Part shown: in pieces, positions 10,056 through 17,909 of the stretch | How positions within the stretch are numbered: the stretch's first letter is position 1 | Layout of the letters: each line of letters begins with the position of its first letter | From: Bordetella parapertussis | Lineage (GTDB): Bacteria > Pseudomonadota > Gammaproteobacteria > Burkholderiales > Burkholderiaceae_B | Direction: 5' to 3' | Assembly (NCBI GenBank): GCA_945872285.1 | Contig: CAMBZR010000001.1 | Span: 1-64,000, forward strand | DNA length: 64,000 bases | Made by a program: the position numbers and the translations under genes | Notes under the pieces: model-generated | What the model was told of the DNA's origin: nothing | Seen by the model: the letters and a program-made list of their open reading frames with translations, nothing else | Databases searched by the model: none

Positions 10056-10975
10056 TAGCCGCGCGCCGGAAACAGACCCGCCGGTCTAAATACCAAGACG
10101 ATCGCCATCAACAGATAAATCGCGATCGCAGCCAGCGTTGGACCTACGCTTGAGGCCACCGCGGGTGAAAAAAACATTTTCAACAGCGTCGGTAAAAAGG
10201 CTCTGCCAGCCGTATCGACAAAACCTACCAGCAAGGCTGCGACAAACGCCCCTCGTATCGAACCAATGCCGCCAATCACGATACACACTAAAACTAAAAT
10301 CAAAATTTGCTCGCCCATGCCCGCCTGAATGGCCGTTAACGGTCCCAGCAGTGCCCCCGCCAAAGCCGCCAAGACCGCGCCTAAGACGAACACCCCTAAA
10401 AATAAAAGCGGCACACGTATGCCCATCAAGGTTGCCATCTGGCGATTCGAGGCACCCGCGCGCACCAAGACACCCGCACGCGTGCGGGTCACGAACAAAT
10501 ATAAGCCAAGCGCTACAGCCAACCCGACTGCAATGATTAGTAAACGATAGGCCGGGTAGAGCAGATCAGGGAACAGTTGCACGGGGCCTGCCAAACCTGC
10601 CGGCATATTCATCATGAGCGGGGCCGGGCCCCAGAGCATTTTGACCACGTCATTAGCGATCAGAATGACCGCAAACGTACCAAGCACTTGCGCCAGATGA
10701 TCGCGAGTGACGAGTTTGCGCACCAGTACCCGTTCAAGCACAAGGCCTACTAGTCCGGTCACGACCGCAGCGGTGAGCACCGCGGCCACAAACGACCCCG
10801 TCACTTGCATCGTTTGCGCAGCCACATAGGCCCCCGCCATATAAAGCGAGCCGTGCGCTACGTTCAAAATATCTAAAATACCAAAGACCAGCGTCAGGCC
10901 CGCTGCAATTAAAAACAGCATCAAGCCAAACTGCAGCCCGTTGAGTAGCTGCTCGGCAATCAGCGTGCCGCTCAT
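10055..10975 (-). CDS. livH: Branched-chain amino acid-type ABC importer, permease LivH
   Basis: 306 residues, hydrophobic throughout. LivH features: N-terminal LLNGLQFGLMLFLIAAGLT, LVFGILDILNVAHGSLYMAGA, the central VLVRAGASNRQMATLMGI coupling loop, and a C-terminal IVIGGIGSIRGAFVAALLVG segment. I chose ATG 10975 because it puts the family's N-terminus first; the frame extends 30 codons further but overlaps the binding-protein gene end region and looks non-coding. It starts 46 nt after the stop of the substrate-binding gene. Confidence 0.92.
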   Translation of the reverse strand: MSGTLIAEQLLNGLQFGLMLFLIAAGLTLVFGILDILNVAHGSLYMAGAYVAAQTMQVTGSFVAAVLTAAVVTGLVGLVLERVLVRKLVTRDHLAQVLGTFAVILIANDVVKMLWGPAPLMMNMPAGLAGPVQLFPDLLYPAYRLLIIAVGLAVALGLYLFVTRTRAGVLVRAGASNRQMATLMGIRVPLLFLGVFVLGAVLAALAGALLGPLTAIQAGMGEQILILVLVCIVIGGIGSIRGAFVAALLVGFVDTAGRAFLPTLLKMFFSPAVASSVGPTLAAIAIYLLMAIVLVFRPAGLFPARG

Positions 10976-11021
10976 CGAAGCACCGCTTGCCCGGCCGCGT
11001 GGGCTTGCCGAGCCTCGCAAC

Positions 11022-12188
11022 TTACTTCTTGCATTCGCCCACGTAGACGTCTTGATACGAGTCAAACACTTTACCCACTAGCTTGTTGGTCAAACGACCA
11101 TCGGCACCTTTCTCGACCACGCGAACATACAAAGCCTGAATCGGAAAATTATTCACGCCATACTTAAACGCGCCACGCACCGACGAAAAATCGGCCTTTT
11201 TCAGCGCGGCGATCACCGCAGCACGATCAGCCACTTTGCCACCGACGGCTTTAACCGCTGCGTCAATCGACATGATTGTGTCGTAAGCCTGCGCGGCGTA
11301 CACGGTAGGATTGCGGTTGGGATACTCTTTACGAAACGCTTGGACAAATTGTTTGTTCTGAGCGTTGTCTAAGTCGTGCGCCCACTGCGCGGTGTTGAGC
11401 ATACCGATCATGGGCTCGCCCACCGCCTGAATCACATCTTCATCGGCCGAAAACCCAGGACCCACAAGCTTGATGCTTTGGTTTAAGCCCGCAGACACAA
11501 ACTGCTTAATAAAGTTAATCCCCATGCCACCCGGCAAAAAGATGTAGATCGCGTCGGGCTTTGTATCGCGAATTTGCGCGAGTTCGGCCGCATAGTCGAT
11601 TTGACCGAGCTTGGTGTACACCTCTTGATTCGGCGCAAGTTTGTAGCCACGCTTAAACCCATTCAGGGCATCTTTGCCAGCCGGATAATCAGGCGCCAGG
11701 ATGACCATTTTTTTAAAGCCACCGTCAGCCGCGACTTTGCCTGCCGCCTCGTGAAAAGCGTCATTCTGATAAGACACGCCAAACCAATACTCGTTGCACT
11801 GAGCGCCCGCAAACTGGCTAGGGCCCGGATTATTTGACAGGTAGGGCACTTTGGCAGCAAAGACCGCTGGGCCAACGGCTAACGCGACGTTTGAACCGAT
11901 CGGGCCTGTAAAAAAATCAATTTTGTCGCGCTGTAGATAGCGGGTGACCAGCTGCCGCGCCTGGTCGGGGTTGCCGCCCATATCGGTCTGAATAAACTCG
12001 GCCGGTTGGCCGCCAAGCTTGCCACCGAGTTGCTTAATCGCAAGATTAAAGCCGTCGCGCGCCTCGGCGCCTAACGCGGCAAACGGGCCCGACAAATCAT
12101 TGGCGATTCCGACCTTAATGGGGGTTTGCGCAAGCACGATCACTGGCAGCAGCAACGCCGCTGTTAATAGGTGTTTAAACAGACGCAT
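11022..12188 (-). CDS. Periplasmic substrate-binding protein of the Liv-type ABC importer
   Basis: 388 residues. Sec signal peptide at 1-21 (MRLFKHLL, then a hydrophobic core ending in VLAQ). The mature part is a type 1 periplasmic binding fold: IKVGIANDLSGPFAALG, then FFTGPIGSNVALAVGP, a YPAGKDALNGFKRG segment, and IYIFLPGGMGINFIKQF. The LivK-like family binds leucine-type amino acids but also aromatic acids, amides and urea, and the ligand cannot be told from sequence. The start is decided by a perfect AGGAGG 6 nt before ATG 12188. As first gene it would be expressed most. An inverted repeat overlaps the likely promoter upstream. Confidence 0.92.
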   Translation of the reverse strand: MRLFKHLLTAALLLPVIVLAQTPIKVGIANDLSGPFAALGAEARDGFNLAIKQLGGKLGGQPAEFIQTDMGGNPDQARQLVTRYLQRDKIDFFTGPIGSNVALAVGPAVFAAKVPYLSNNPGPSQFAGAQCNEYWFGVSYQNDAFHEAAGKVAADGGFKKMVILAPDYPAGKDALNGFKRGYKLAPNQEVYTKLGQIDYAAELAQIRDTKPDAIYIFLPGGMGINFIKQFVSAGLNQSIKLVGPGFSADEDVIQAVGEPMIGMLNTAQWAHDLDNAQNKQFVQAFRKEYPNRNPTVYAAQAYDTIMSIDAAVKAVGGKVADRAAVIAALKKADFSSVRGAFKYGVNNFPIQALYVRVVEKGADGRLTNKLVGKVFDSYQDVYVGECKK

Positions 12189-12224
12189 GATAAGCCTCCT
12201 GGGCAGACTGACAAGTAGTACCGA

Positions 12225-12257
12225 ATAGTAGCAGGTGGCTACTGTTTTGCCACCTGC
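12225..12257 (-). promoter_or_regulatory. Candidate liv operon promoter overlapped by a perfect inverted repeat
   Basis: A perfect 9-bp inverted repeat (GCAGGTGGC and GCCACCTGC at 12231-12239 and 12249-12257, 9 nt apart) lies 43 nt upstream of the binding-protein start. On the minus strand a -35-like GTGGCA (12253-12248) and a -10-like TACTAT (12230-12225), 17 bp apart, bracket it, each matching consensus at 4 of 6 positions. The layout suggests a repressor operator in the promoter, or a hairpin at the 5' end of the transcript. No T-run follows on the minus strand, so a minus-strand terminator is unlikely. Confidence 0.4.
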
Positions 12258-12287
12258 GGGTTTTAAGGTCAAAATAGACCTCTTTAC

Positions 12288-12349
12288 GGTGCCTGGTACG
12301 AATCACCGTCGAGAGTCTCGCGTCAAAGGCACCTTTCGTTCAAGGCACC
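12288..12349. repeat. Three GGCACC motifs in the liv/hydrolase divergent region
   Basis: AAGGCACC occurs twice, 16 nt apart (12326-12333 and 12342-12349), and its complement GGTGCC once at 12288-12293. A small inverted repeat, AGGTC and GACCT, lies nearby at 12266-12281. These sit in the 184 nt between the liv binding-protein gene and the hydrolase gene. They could be a binding site, but the motifs are short and chance cannot be excluded. Confidence 0.25.
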
Positions 12350-12372
12350 ACTCGTTATAGGCCCAATGCCAA

Positions 12373-13272
12373 ATGCCTCTTTCAAACGCCTCCCCCCCCT
12401 CTGCGGCCGAGCGAGCCGAGCTAGACCTGCAATACAACGCCCGGGCGACTGTGCCTGACATTGCACCAATGTTGCGCGACTATGCTGAGCTCAGTGCCAC
12501 GGCGCGGGCGACCCTTCCCTGCGCACTCAATGTGCCTTACGGTGAACACCCCGACGAAACTCTGGATATTTTTTTTGCGAAGGGCCAGGCGCAGGCGCCC
12601 GTATTTATCTACCTGCACGGCGGCTACTGGAGGCTGCTTTCTAAAGACGACTCAAGCTTTATGGCTCCTGCTTTGTGCGCTGCGGGCATGACGGTAGTCG
12701 CTGTCAATTACTCGCTGGCCCCGGGTGCCAGCCTGAACCGCATCGTGGATCAAACGCGCCGGGCAGTCACTTGGCTACAACGCCACAGCGCGCAAATCCA
12801 CGGCGACGGTCAAAAACTGATTGTTGCCGGCAGCTCGGCCGGCGGGCATCTTGCAGCAATGATTTTGGCCCGTGGCTGGCAAGAACAATATGGTTTTGAC
12901 GCTCAAGGCCTCAAAGCTGCAGTCTTGCTCAGTGGCTTGTTCGACCTGACCCCTTTGGTGCACACCCACATCAACGACTGGATGCACCTGAGCCCAGACC
13001 AAGCGCGGCGCAATAGCCCTTTGTTTGCGCTACCCGACAGCGGAACGCCGCTCTTGATGAGCTATGGCAGCAACGAAACCGCCGCTTTCAAACAGCAAAC
13101 ACAAGATTTTTTAGCCGCTTGGCGGGCAAAAGGGTTTGCAGGCGAATACCTTGCCATGCCGGGCACGAATCACTTTGACTTGGTGTTGCACTTAAACCAA
13201 CCGGAGAGCCCGCTGGTGCACGCCTTGCTGCGCTTGGCGGGCTTGAACGGTGCGTCGGGTACCGACGCCTAA
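12373..13272 (+). CDS. Alpha/beta hydrolase, arylformamidase/BD-FAE-like
   Basis: 299 residues. The oxyanion-hole motif HGGYW is at 82-86, as in kynurenine formamidases and related esterases. The nucleophile is S155 in GSSAGG, the likely acid is E235 or a nearby residue in YGSNE, and the base is H267 in TNHFD. No signal peptide, so probably cytoplasmic. Neither kynureninase nor tryptophan dioxygenase genes are near, so the formamidase label is only by motif; a carboxylesterase is equally possible. ATG 12373 has no clear ribosome site but is the first ATG in frame. It is divergent from the liv operon and 101 nt before argJ. Confidence 0.82.
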   Translation: MPLSNASPPSAAERAELDLQYNARATVPDIAPMLRDYAELSATARATLPCALNVPYGEHPDETLDIFFAKGQAQAPVFIYLHGGYWRLLSKDDSSFMAPALCAAGMTVVAVNYSLAPGASLNRIVDQTRRAVTWLQRHSAQIHGDGQKLIVAGSSAGGHLAAMILARGWQEQYGFDAQGLKAAVLLSGLFDLTPLVHTHINDWMHLSPDQARRNSPLFALPDSGTPLLMSYGSNETAAFKQQTQDFLAAWRAKGFAGEYLAMPGTNHFDLVLHLNQPESPLVHALLRLAGLNGASGTDA

Positions 13273-13373
13273 GCTGCGGCCTGACCGCAACCTCGCTCAG
13301 CGGCCTGTTGCCCCTGCCTGCACCCAAAAAAAGCGATAATCACACATCTTTTACTTTTTAACCCACACACGCC

Positions 13374-14600
13374 ATGGCCGTTAATCTGCATATTCCGTCT
13401 GACGACGCTGTTTACCCTGTTGCCGGTATTGAAATCGGCGTCACGCAGGCCGGCATTCGCAAAGTCGACCGACGTGATCTCACTGTGTTTCGCTTGAGCG
13501 AAGGCACCAGCATCGGGGGCGTATTCACCCGCAATCGTTTCTGCGCCGCCCCTGTGCTGGTCTGTCAAGCACATTTAAAAAGCGATCTGGGCATTCGCGC
13601 GTTGGTCATCAACACAGGTAACGCGAACGCGGGTACCGGCGAGCCTGGCTTAAAAGCCGCGCAGCAAACCTGTGAGGCGCTTGCGGCCTTACTCGACCTG
13701 GACAGCGCTCAGATTTTGCCCTTTTCAACCGGCGTCATTCTTGAACCCTTGCCCGTAGACCGTCTCAAAGCCGGACTCCCGGGCGCGCTGAAAGATTTAA
13801 AGGCCAACAACTGGGTGTCGGCGGCGCACGGCATCATGACGACCGACACGCTGCCAAAGATTCACTCGCAGCGCCTGAGCCTGGGTGGCAAAACAATTAC
13901 CATCACAGGCATTAGCAAAGGCGCCGGAATGATACGGCCCAACATGGCCACCATGCTGAGCTATCTGGCGACCGACGCGGGCCTTGCCCAACCGCTGATG
14001 ACACAACTGTCTCGTGAACTCGCCGAGCTGTCATTTAACCGCATCACCGTCGATGGCGACACCTCGACCAACGATTCTTTTATTGTCATGGCCACCGGCA
14101 AAAGTGGCCTGTTGATCGACAGCGCGGCGCATCCGCACTACGCAGCCCTCAAGGTTGCCTTAGCTGTTGCTGCACTTGACCTGGCCCAAAAAATCGTGCG
14201 CGACGCCGAAGGCGCCACTAAATTTATGACCATTCAAGTTGAACAAGCCAAAACCGTCGACGAGGCCTTGCTAGTTGCCTATGCGGTCGCGCACTCACCT
14301 TTAGTCAAAACGGCTTTCTTTGCCAGCGATCCAAACCTGGGCCGTATCCTGGCTGCGATTGGCTATGCCGGCATTTTGGATTTAGATGTGCGGGGCGTCA
14401 AACTCTGGCTAGGCGACGTGTTGGTTGCCGATAAAGGCGAGCGCAATCCTGACTACCAAGAGGCCGACGGCCAGCGCGTCATGAAAGAGCCCGAAATCCT
14501 CGTGCGCATCGCGCTTGGTCGGGGCACCATCACACAAACCGTTTATACCTGCGACTTCTCGCATGAATACGTCAGCATCAACGCAGATTACAGATCCTAA
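13374..14600 (+). CDS. argJ: Bifunctional ornithine acetyltransferase / N-acetylglutamate synthase
   Basis: Transfers the acetyl group from N-acetylornithine to glutamate, closing the cyclic arginine pathway; some members also use acetyl-CoA. 408 residues. The protein is expected to cleave itself into two chains before the nucleophile T193 in [15 protein letters not shown]. The N-terminal GSxAGV-like GVTQAGIRK region, [12 protein letters not shown] (78-89) and C-terminal [15 protein letters not shown] are intact. It begins a three-gene run: its TAA overlaps the next ATG by one base. Confidence 0.96.
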   Translation: MAVNLHIPSDDAVYPVAGIEIGVTQAGIRKVDRRDLTVFRLSEGTSIGGVFTRNRFCAAPVLVCQAHLKSDLGIRALVINTGNANAGTGEPGLKAAQQTCEALAALLDLDSAQILPFSTGVILEPLPVDRLKAGLPGALKDLKANNWVSAAHGIMTTDTLPKIHSQRLSLGGKTITITGISKGAGMIRPNMATMLSYLATDAGLAQPLMTQLSRELAELSFNRITVDGDTSTNDSFIVMATGKSGLLIDSAAHPHYAALKVALAVAALDLAQKIVRDAEGATKFMTIQVEQAKTVDEALLVAYAVAHSPLVKTAFFASDPNLGRILAAIGYAGILDLDVRGVKLWLGDVLVADKGERNPDYQEADGQRVMKEPEILVRIALGRGTITQTVYTCDFSHEYVSINADYRS

Positions 14601-15487
14601 TGAGCCACTCAACCTCGACAGACGGTGCGGCAAGCGCCGAACTACTCGCACGCGCTTTGCGTGTTTTAGCGCAACTTGAAGCCTGGCTGCCACCCACCCC
14701 GCCAGCAACCGACTGGAAGGCGCTGGCGTTTCGTTGGCGCAAGCGTGGCGCCTCACATGGCTGGCTGGATGCGATCGCTCACGTGTCGCTGGTCAATGCG
14801 GCCGACTTGCAACATATTGAACGTCAAAAAAACATTATCGATCGCAATACCCGTCATTTTATTGAAGGCAAACCCGCCAACAACGTGCTAATGACAGGCG
14901 CCCGAGGCACCGGCAAAAGCTCGCTGGTTAAAGCCATGCTGGCAAGTTATGGCTCGCAGGGTCTGCGTTTAATCGAAGTCGATAAAAGCGACTTGGCCGA
15001 CTTGGCTGATATCGTTGATCTGGTCGCCGACCGCCCCGAAAAATTTATTGTGTTCTGCGATGACTTATCGTTTGAAGAAGGCGAATCCAGCTATAAAGCC
15101 CTGAAGTCGGTGCTCGATGGTTCGGCCTCCTCAGCCGGTACAAACGTGCTAATTTACGCTACGTCAAACCGTCGTCATCTGATGCCTGAATACATGAGCG
15201 AAAACCTACAGGCTAAGCATCAGGCCGACGGCGAAGTCCATCCCGGCGAAACCGTCGAAGAGAAAATCTCTTTGTCTGAACGCTTTGGTCTATGGCTGTC
15301 TTTCTATCCTTTTAAGCAAGACGATTATCTTGACATTGTGGCGCACTGGTTGCGCACGCTGGGCTGCTCAGAATCCAGCATCACTGAGGCACGCACCGAA
15401 GCTTTGCAATGGGCGCTTGAACGCGGCTCGCGTTCTGGTCGCGTGGCCTGGCACTTTGCGCGCGACTGGTCTGCGCGCTATGCCTGA
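14600..15487 (+). CDS. DUF815 family P-loop ATPase
   Basis: 295 residues. Walker A GARGTGKSS at 100-108 and Walker B-like FIVFCDDLSFEEGE at about 151-164 place it in the AAA-type DUF815 family. The C-terminal part contains ERFGLWLSFYPFKQDDYL, also characteristic. Its role is unknown. It is coupled to argJ (TAATG) and to the Nudix-ThiE gene (8 nt ATGCCTGA overlap), so the three are probably made together. No membrane segment or signal peptide is visible. Confidence 0.9.
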   Translation: MSHSTSTDGAASAELLARALRVLAQLEAWLPPTPPATDWKALAFRWRKRGASHGWLDAIAHVSLVNAADLQHIERQKNIIDRNTRHFIEGKPANNVLMTGARGTGKSSLVKAMLASYGSQGLRLIEVDKSDLADLADIVDLVADRPEKFIVFCDDLSFEEGESSYKALKSVLDGSASSAGTNVLIYATSNRRHLMPEYMSENLQAKHQADGEVHPGETVEEKISLSERFGLWLSFYPFKQDDYLDIVAHWLRTLGCSESSITEARTEALQWALERGSRSGRVAWHFARDWSARYA

Positions 15488-16445
15488 CAAAATCATCGAC
15501 GTCGCGGTAGGCGTGTTGCTGCGCGCCGACGGCACCGTGTTACTGGGTAATCGGCCCGCAGACAAACCCTGGCCGGGATGGTGGGAGCTTCCGGGTGGCA
15601 AACTCGAACCGGGCGAAACCGTCTTGCAAGCACTCACGCGCGAGCTACGCGAAGAACTGGGCATACAAGTCACGGCGGCAACCCCTTGGGTCAACTATGT
15701 CCACAAATATCCCACCACGACCGTGCGCCTTGCCTTTTGCCGCGTCACAGGCTGGCGAGGCGAGCCAAAAGGCCTAGAGGGGCAAGCGCTACGCTGGGTG
15801 ACTTTGCAAAAGGCGCACGAGGTCGCACAACTGCTGCCGGCTACCTATCCGCCTTTGCGCTGGTTGCAGTTGCCTGAGGTGTATGCAATTTCATCGGTCG
15901 GCGCGCCAGAGCACTTAAGCGCGTTTTTACAACGCCTGGATCAAGGCTTAGACAAAGGCTTGCGCTTGCTGCAATGGCGCGAGCCCGGTTGGCCCGGCGG
16001 CGCGCACGCCAGCGATCTGCACGAGGCCTTACTGGTCGTGTTGGCACGCTGTCGCGCAGCAGGCGCGCGTCTGGTGGTCAACAGCGTTCACCCTGCACAG
16101 TGGTGGGCACACGCCGACGGTGTGCATTTACGTGCGAGCGATGCCACAAGCTTAACGGCTCGCCCGGCTCTGGCTCAAGGTTCACTGGTCGGAGTCTCTG
16201 CCCACAACCGCGCAGAGCTTGCCCAAGCTCGCCTGCTAGAGGCGGATTTTGCCGTCGTGGGTCCCGTCTTGCCAACCCCCTCGCACCCGCACGCAGCGGG
16301 CTTAGGTTGGGCCGGCTTTGCCGAACTCAACGCACAGGCAGGTCTGCCCGTCTATGCCGTAGGCGGACAATCAGTCGCAACCCTTGCCCAAGCGCAGGCA
16401 GTTGGTGGGCACGGTTTCGCTGGGATTCGCAGTTGGGTTGCCTGA
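15480..16445 (+). CDS. Nudix hydrolase fused to a ThiE-like domain (MutT-type)
   Basis: 321 residues in two parts. Residues 1-130 are a MutT-like Nudix domain; the box GX5EX7REUXEEXGU is complete at 40-62 (G40, E46, R54-E55, E58-E59, G61). Residues 131-321 are a thiamine-phosphate-synthase-like barrel (HLRASDATSL, VGVSAHNRAEL, VVGPVLPTPSHP). The first domain probably removes oxidised GTP or another nucleotide diphosphate. The second lacks an obvious INDD-type metal site, so thiamine synthesis is doubtful. This fusion is known in proteobacteria. ATG 15480 overlaps the ATPase stop. The 3' end overlaps the outer-membrane channel gene on the other strand by 75 nt. Confidence 0.9.
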   Translation: MPDKIIDVAVGVLLRADGTVLLGNRPADKPWPGWWELPGGKLEPGETVLQALTRELREELGIQVTAATPWVNYVHKYPTTTVRLAFCRVTGWRGEPKGLEGQALRWVTLQKAHEVAQLLPATYPPLRWLQLPEVYAISSVGAPEHLSAFLQRLDQGLDKGLRLLQWREPGWPGGAHASDLHEALLVVLARCRAAGARLVVNSVHPAQWWAHADGVHLRASDATSLTARPALAQGSLVGVSAHNRAELAQARLLEADFAVVGPVLPTPSHPHAAGLGWAGFAELNAQAGLPVYAVGGQSVATLAQAQAVGGHGFAGIRSWVA

Positions 16446-17909
16446 ATCGTCTAAGCGTTTAAGATCTTGCGCCGACCAGCCGCCGCCCAAGGCCGAAATT
16501 AAACGCAAACTTGCGCCAAACCGATTACCCACCAGAGTAATGTAGGTACGCTCATTATTCAGCGCTGTCGTTTCAAGCACCGCGACACTTAAGTAGTCGA
16601 TCAAGCCTTGATCATATTGGTTGCGAGCCAGCCTGAGCGACAATCTCGCCGACTCGACCGCAAGCCGTTGCACCACTTCTTCTTGTTCAAAGACTCGCAA
16701 TTGCACCATGGCATTTTCAACCTCTTGCAAGGCCGTCAATACCGTTTGCCGGTAGATCGCGGTTTGCACATCAAACTGTGCGCGCGCCTGAGCGATTTGC
16801 GCCTGACGCGCACCACCATCAAAAATTAACGCAGCAAGCTGTGGTCCGAGTGACCAAAACTGCGCGGGCGCGCTAAACCACTGCGTAAAATCGTTGCTGC
16901 GAAAACCCGTATTGGCGTTCAACGTCAAACTCGGAAACCAGGCCGCCGTGGCAACGCCGATTAACGCATTGGCTGAGGCCGTGCGCCGCTCGGCCCCCGC
17001 CACATCGGGGCGTCGCTCGAGCAACTCTGAGGGCAAACCGACCGGCACCTGAGGTGGTCGCAGCGGCACCGCTTGGGCAGCAATCGAAAACGTCGAAGGC
17101 GCGCGACCTAACAAAACAGCCACTGCATTTTCAGAAATCGCGCGCTGTTGCTCCAGATCAATTAACTGTGCACGTGTGCTTTCGAACTGCGTGCGCGCCA
17201 CCGCCACATCCGACTGCCCCGAAATACCCGCCTGATAACGATTTTGCGTCAGCTTCCAGGCGCGCTCGTACGCCTGAACAGTTGCTGCGAGCAAGCGCCT
17301 TTGTTCGTCTAAGACGCGCACCTGCAAATAGCTTAACGCCATCGCAGTTTGTGCCGTCAACCTCGCACCCGACACGTCTGCCGCAAGCGCGAGTTCAGTC
17401 GCATCGGTTGATTCGATGTTTCGGCGCACGCTGCCCCAAATGTCGAGCTGCCAGACGGCCAGCGCGTTCGCGCTGTAGGTGCTGATCGACGTACTGTTCA
17501 CCACCCCACCCGGACCCGTGGCCGAACCGCCGGCCCGCGTGGCGCCACCCGTGGCTGAGAGCGCTGGTAACAGTGGCGCACGCGCACTCTGTGTGAGTGC
17601 GACGGCCTGACGAAACCGCGCCTCTGCCTGCGCGATGTTTTGGTTGGCAACATTGAGTTGTTGCATCAGTTGATTCAGCGTCGCATCTTCGTACATCAGC
17701 CACCATTCGGTGCGCGGCGCAGCAGCCAGCTGTGGCTGGGCAAGCTTCCAGCCAAGGGTCTCTTTAAACTGTACGCCGACCTCAATCGCCGGACGCACAT
17801 AGTCGGGCCCGACCATGCAGCCGCTCAGCAGGCTTGCGCAACCTAGCCACGCCGCAGCACGCGCCAGGCGTGCACACCACAGTTGACCAGAACGAAAACA
17901 AGTCATCAT
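16371..17909 (-). CDS. Outer-membrane channel lipoprotein of an RND efflux system (OprM/NodT family)
   Basis: 512 residues. Lipobox LSGC with C31 as the acylated cysteine, after a short basic, hydrophobic leader. The mature start MVGPDYVRP is the standard opening of OprM-type channels. Two repeats of long helices with QAxARFxQA and QYDQGLIDYLSV motifs follow, building the TolC-like trimer. ATG 17909 overlaps the mdtC-like stop by 4 nt; ATG 17906 is next in frame. The last 24 codons run into the end of the Nudix-ThiE gene on the other strand and appear to be a non-conserved tail. Confidence 0.93.
   Translation of the reverse strand: MMTCFRSGQLWCARLARAAAWLGCASLLSGCMVGPDYVRPAIEVGVQFKETLGWKLAQPQLAAAPRTEWWLMYEDATLNQLMQQLNVANQNIAQAEARFRQAVALTQSARAPLLPALSATGGATRAGGSATGPGGVVNSTSISTYSANALAVWQLDIWGSVRRNIESTDATELALAADVSGARLTAQTAMALSYLQVRVLDEQRRLLAATVQAYERAWKLTQNRYQAGISGQSDVAVARTQFESTRAQLIDLEQQRAISENAVAVLLGRAPSTFSIAAQAVPLRPPQVPVGLPSELLERRPDVAGAERRTASANALIGVATAAWFPSLTLNANTGFRSNDFTQWFSAPAQFWSLGPQLAALIFDGGARQAQIAQARAQFDVQTAIYRQTVLTALQEVENAMVQLRVFEQEEVVQRLAVESARLSLRLARNQYDQGLIDYLSVAVLETTALNNERTYITLVGNRFGASLRLISALGGGWSAQDLKRLDDSGNPTANPSETVPTNCLRLGKGCD

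Noticed and set aside
12231..12270. Plus-strand terminator (GCAGGTGGC stem followed by GGGTTTT)
   Set aside because: No plus-strand gene ends upstream, since the adjacent gene is on the minus strand, so the operator or leader interpretation is preferred.
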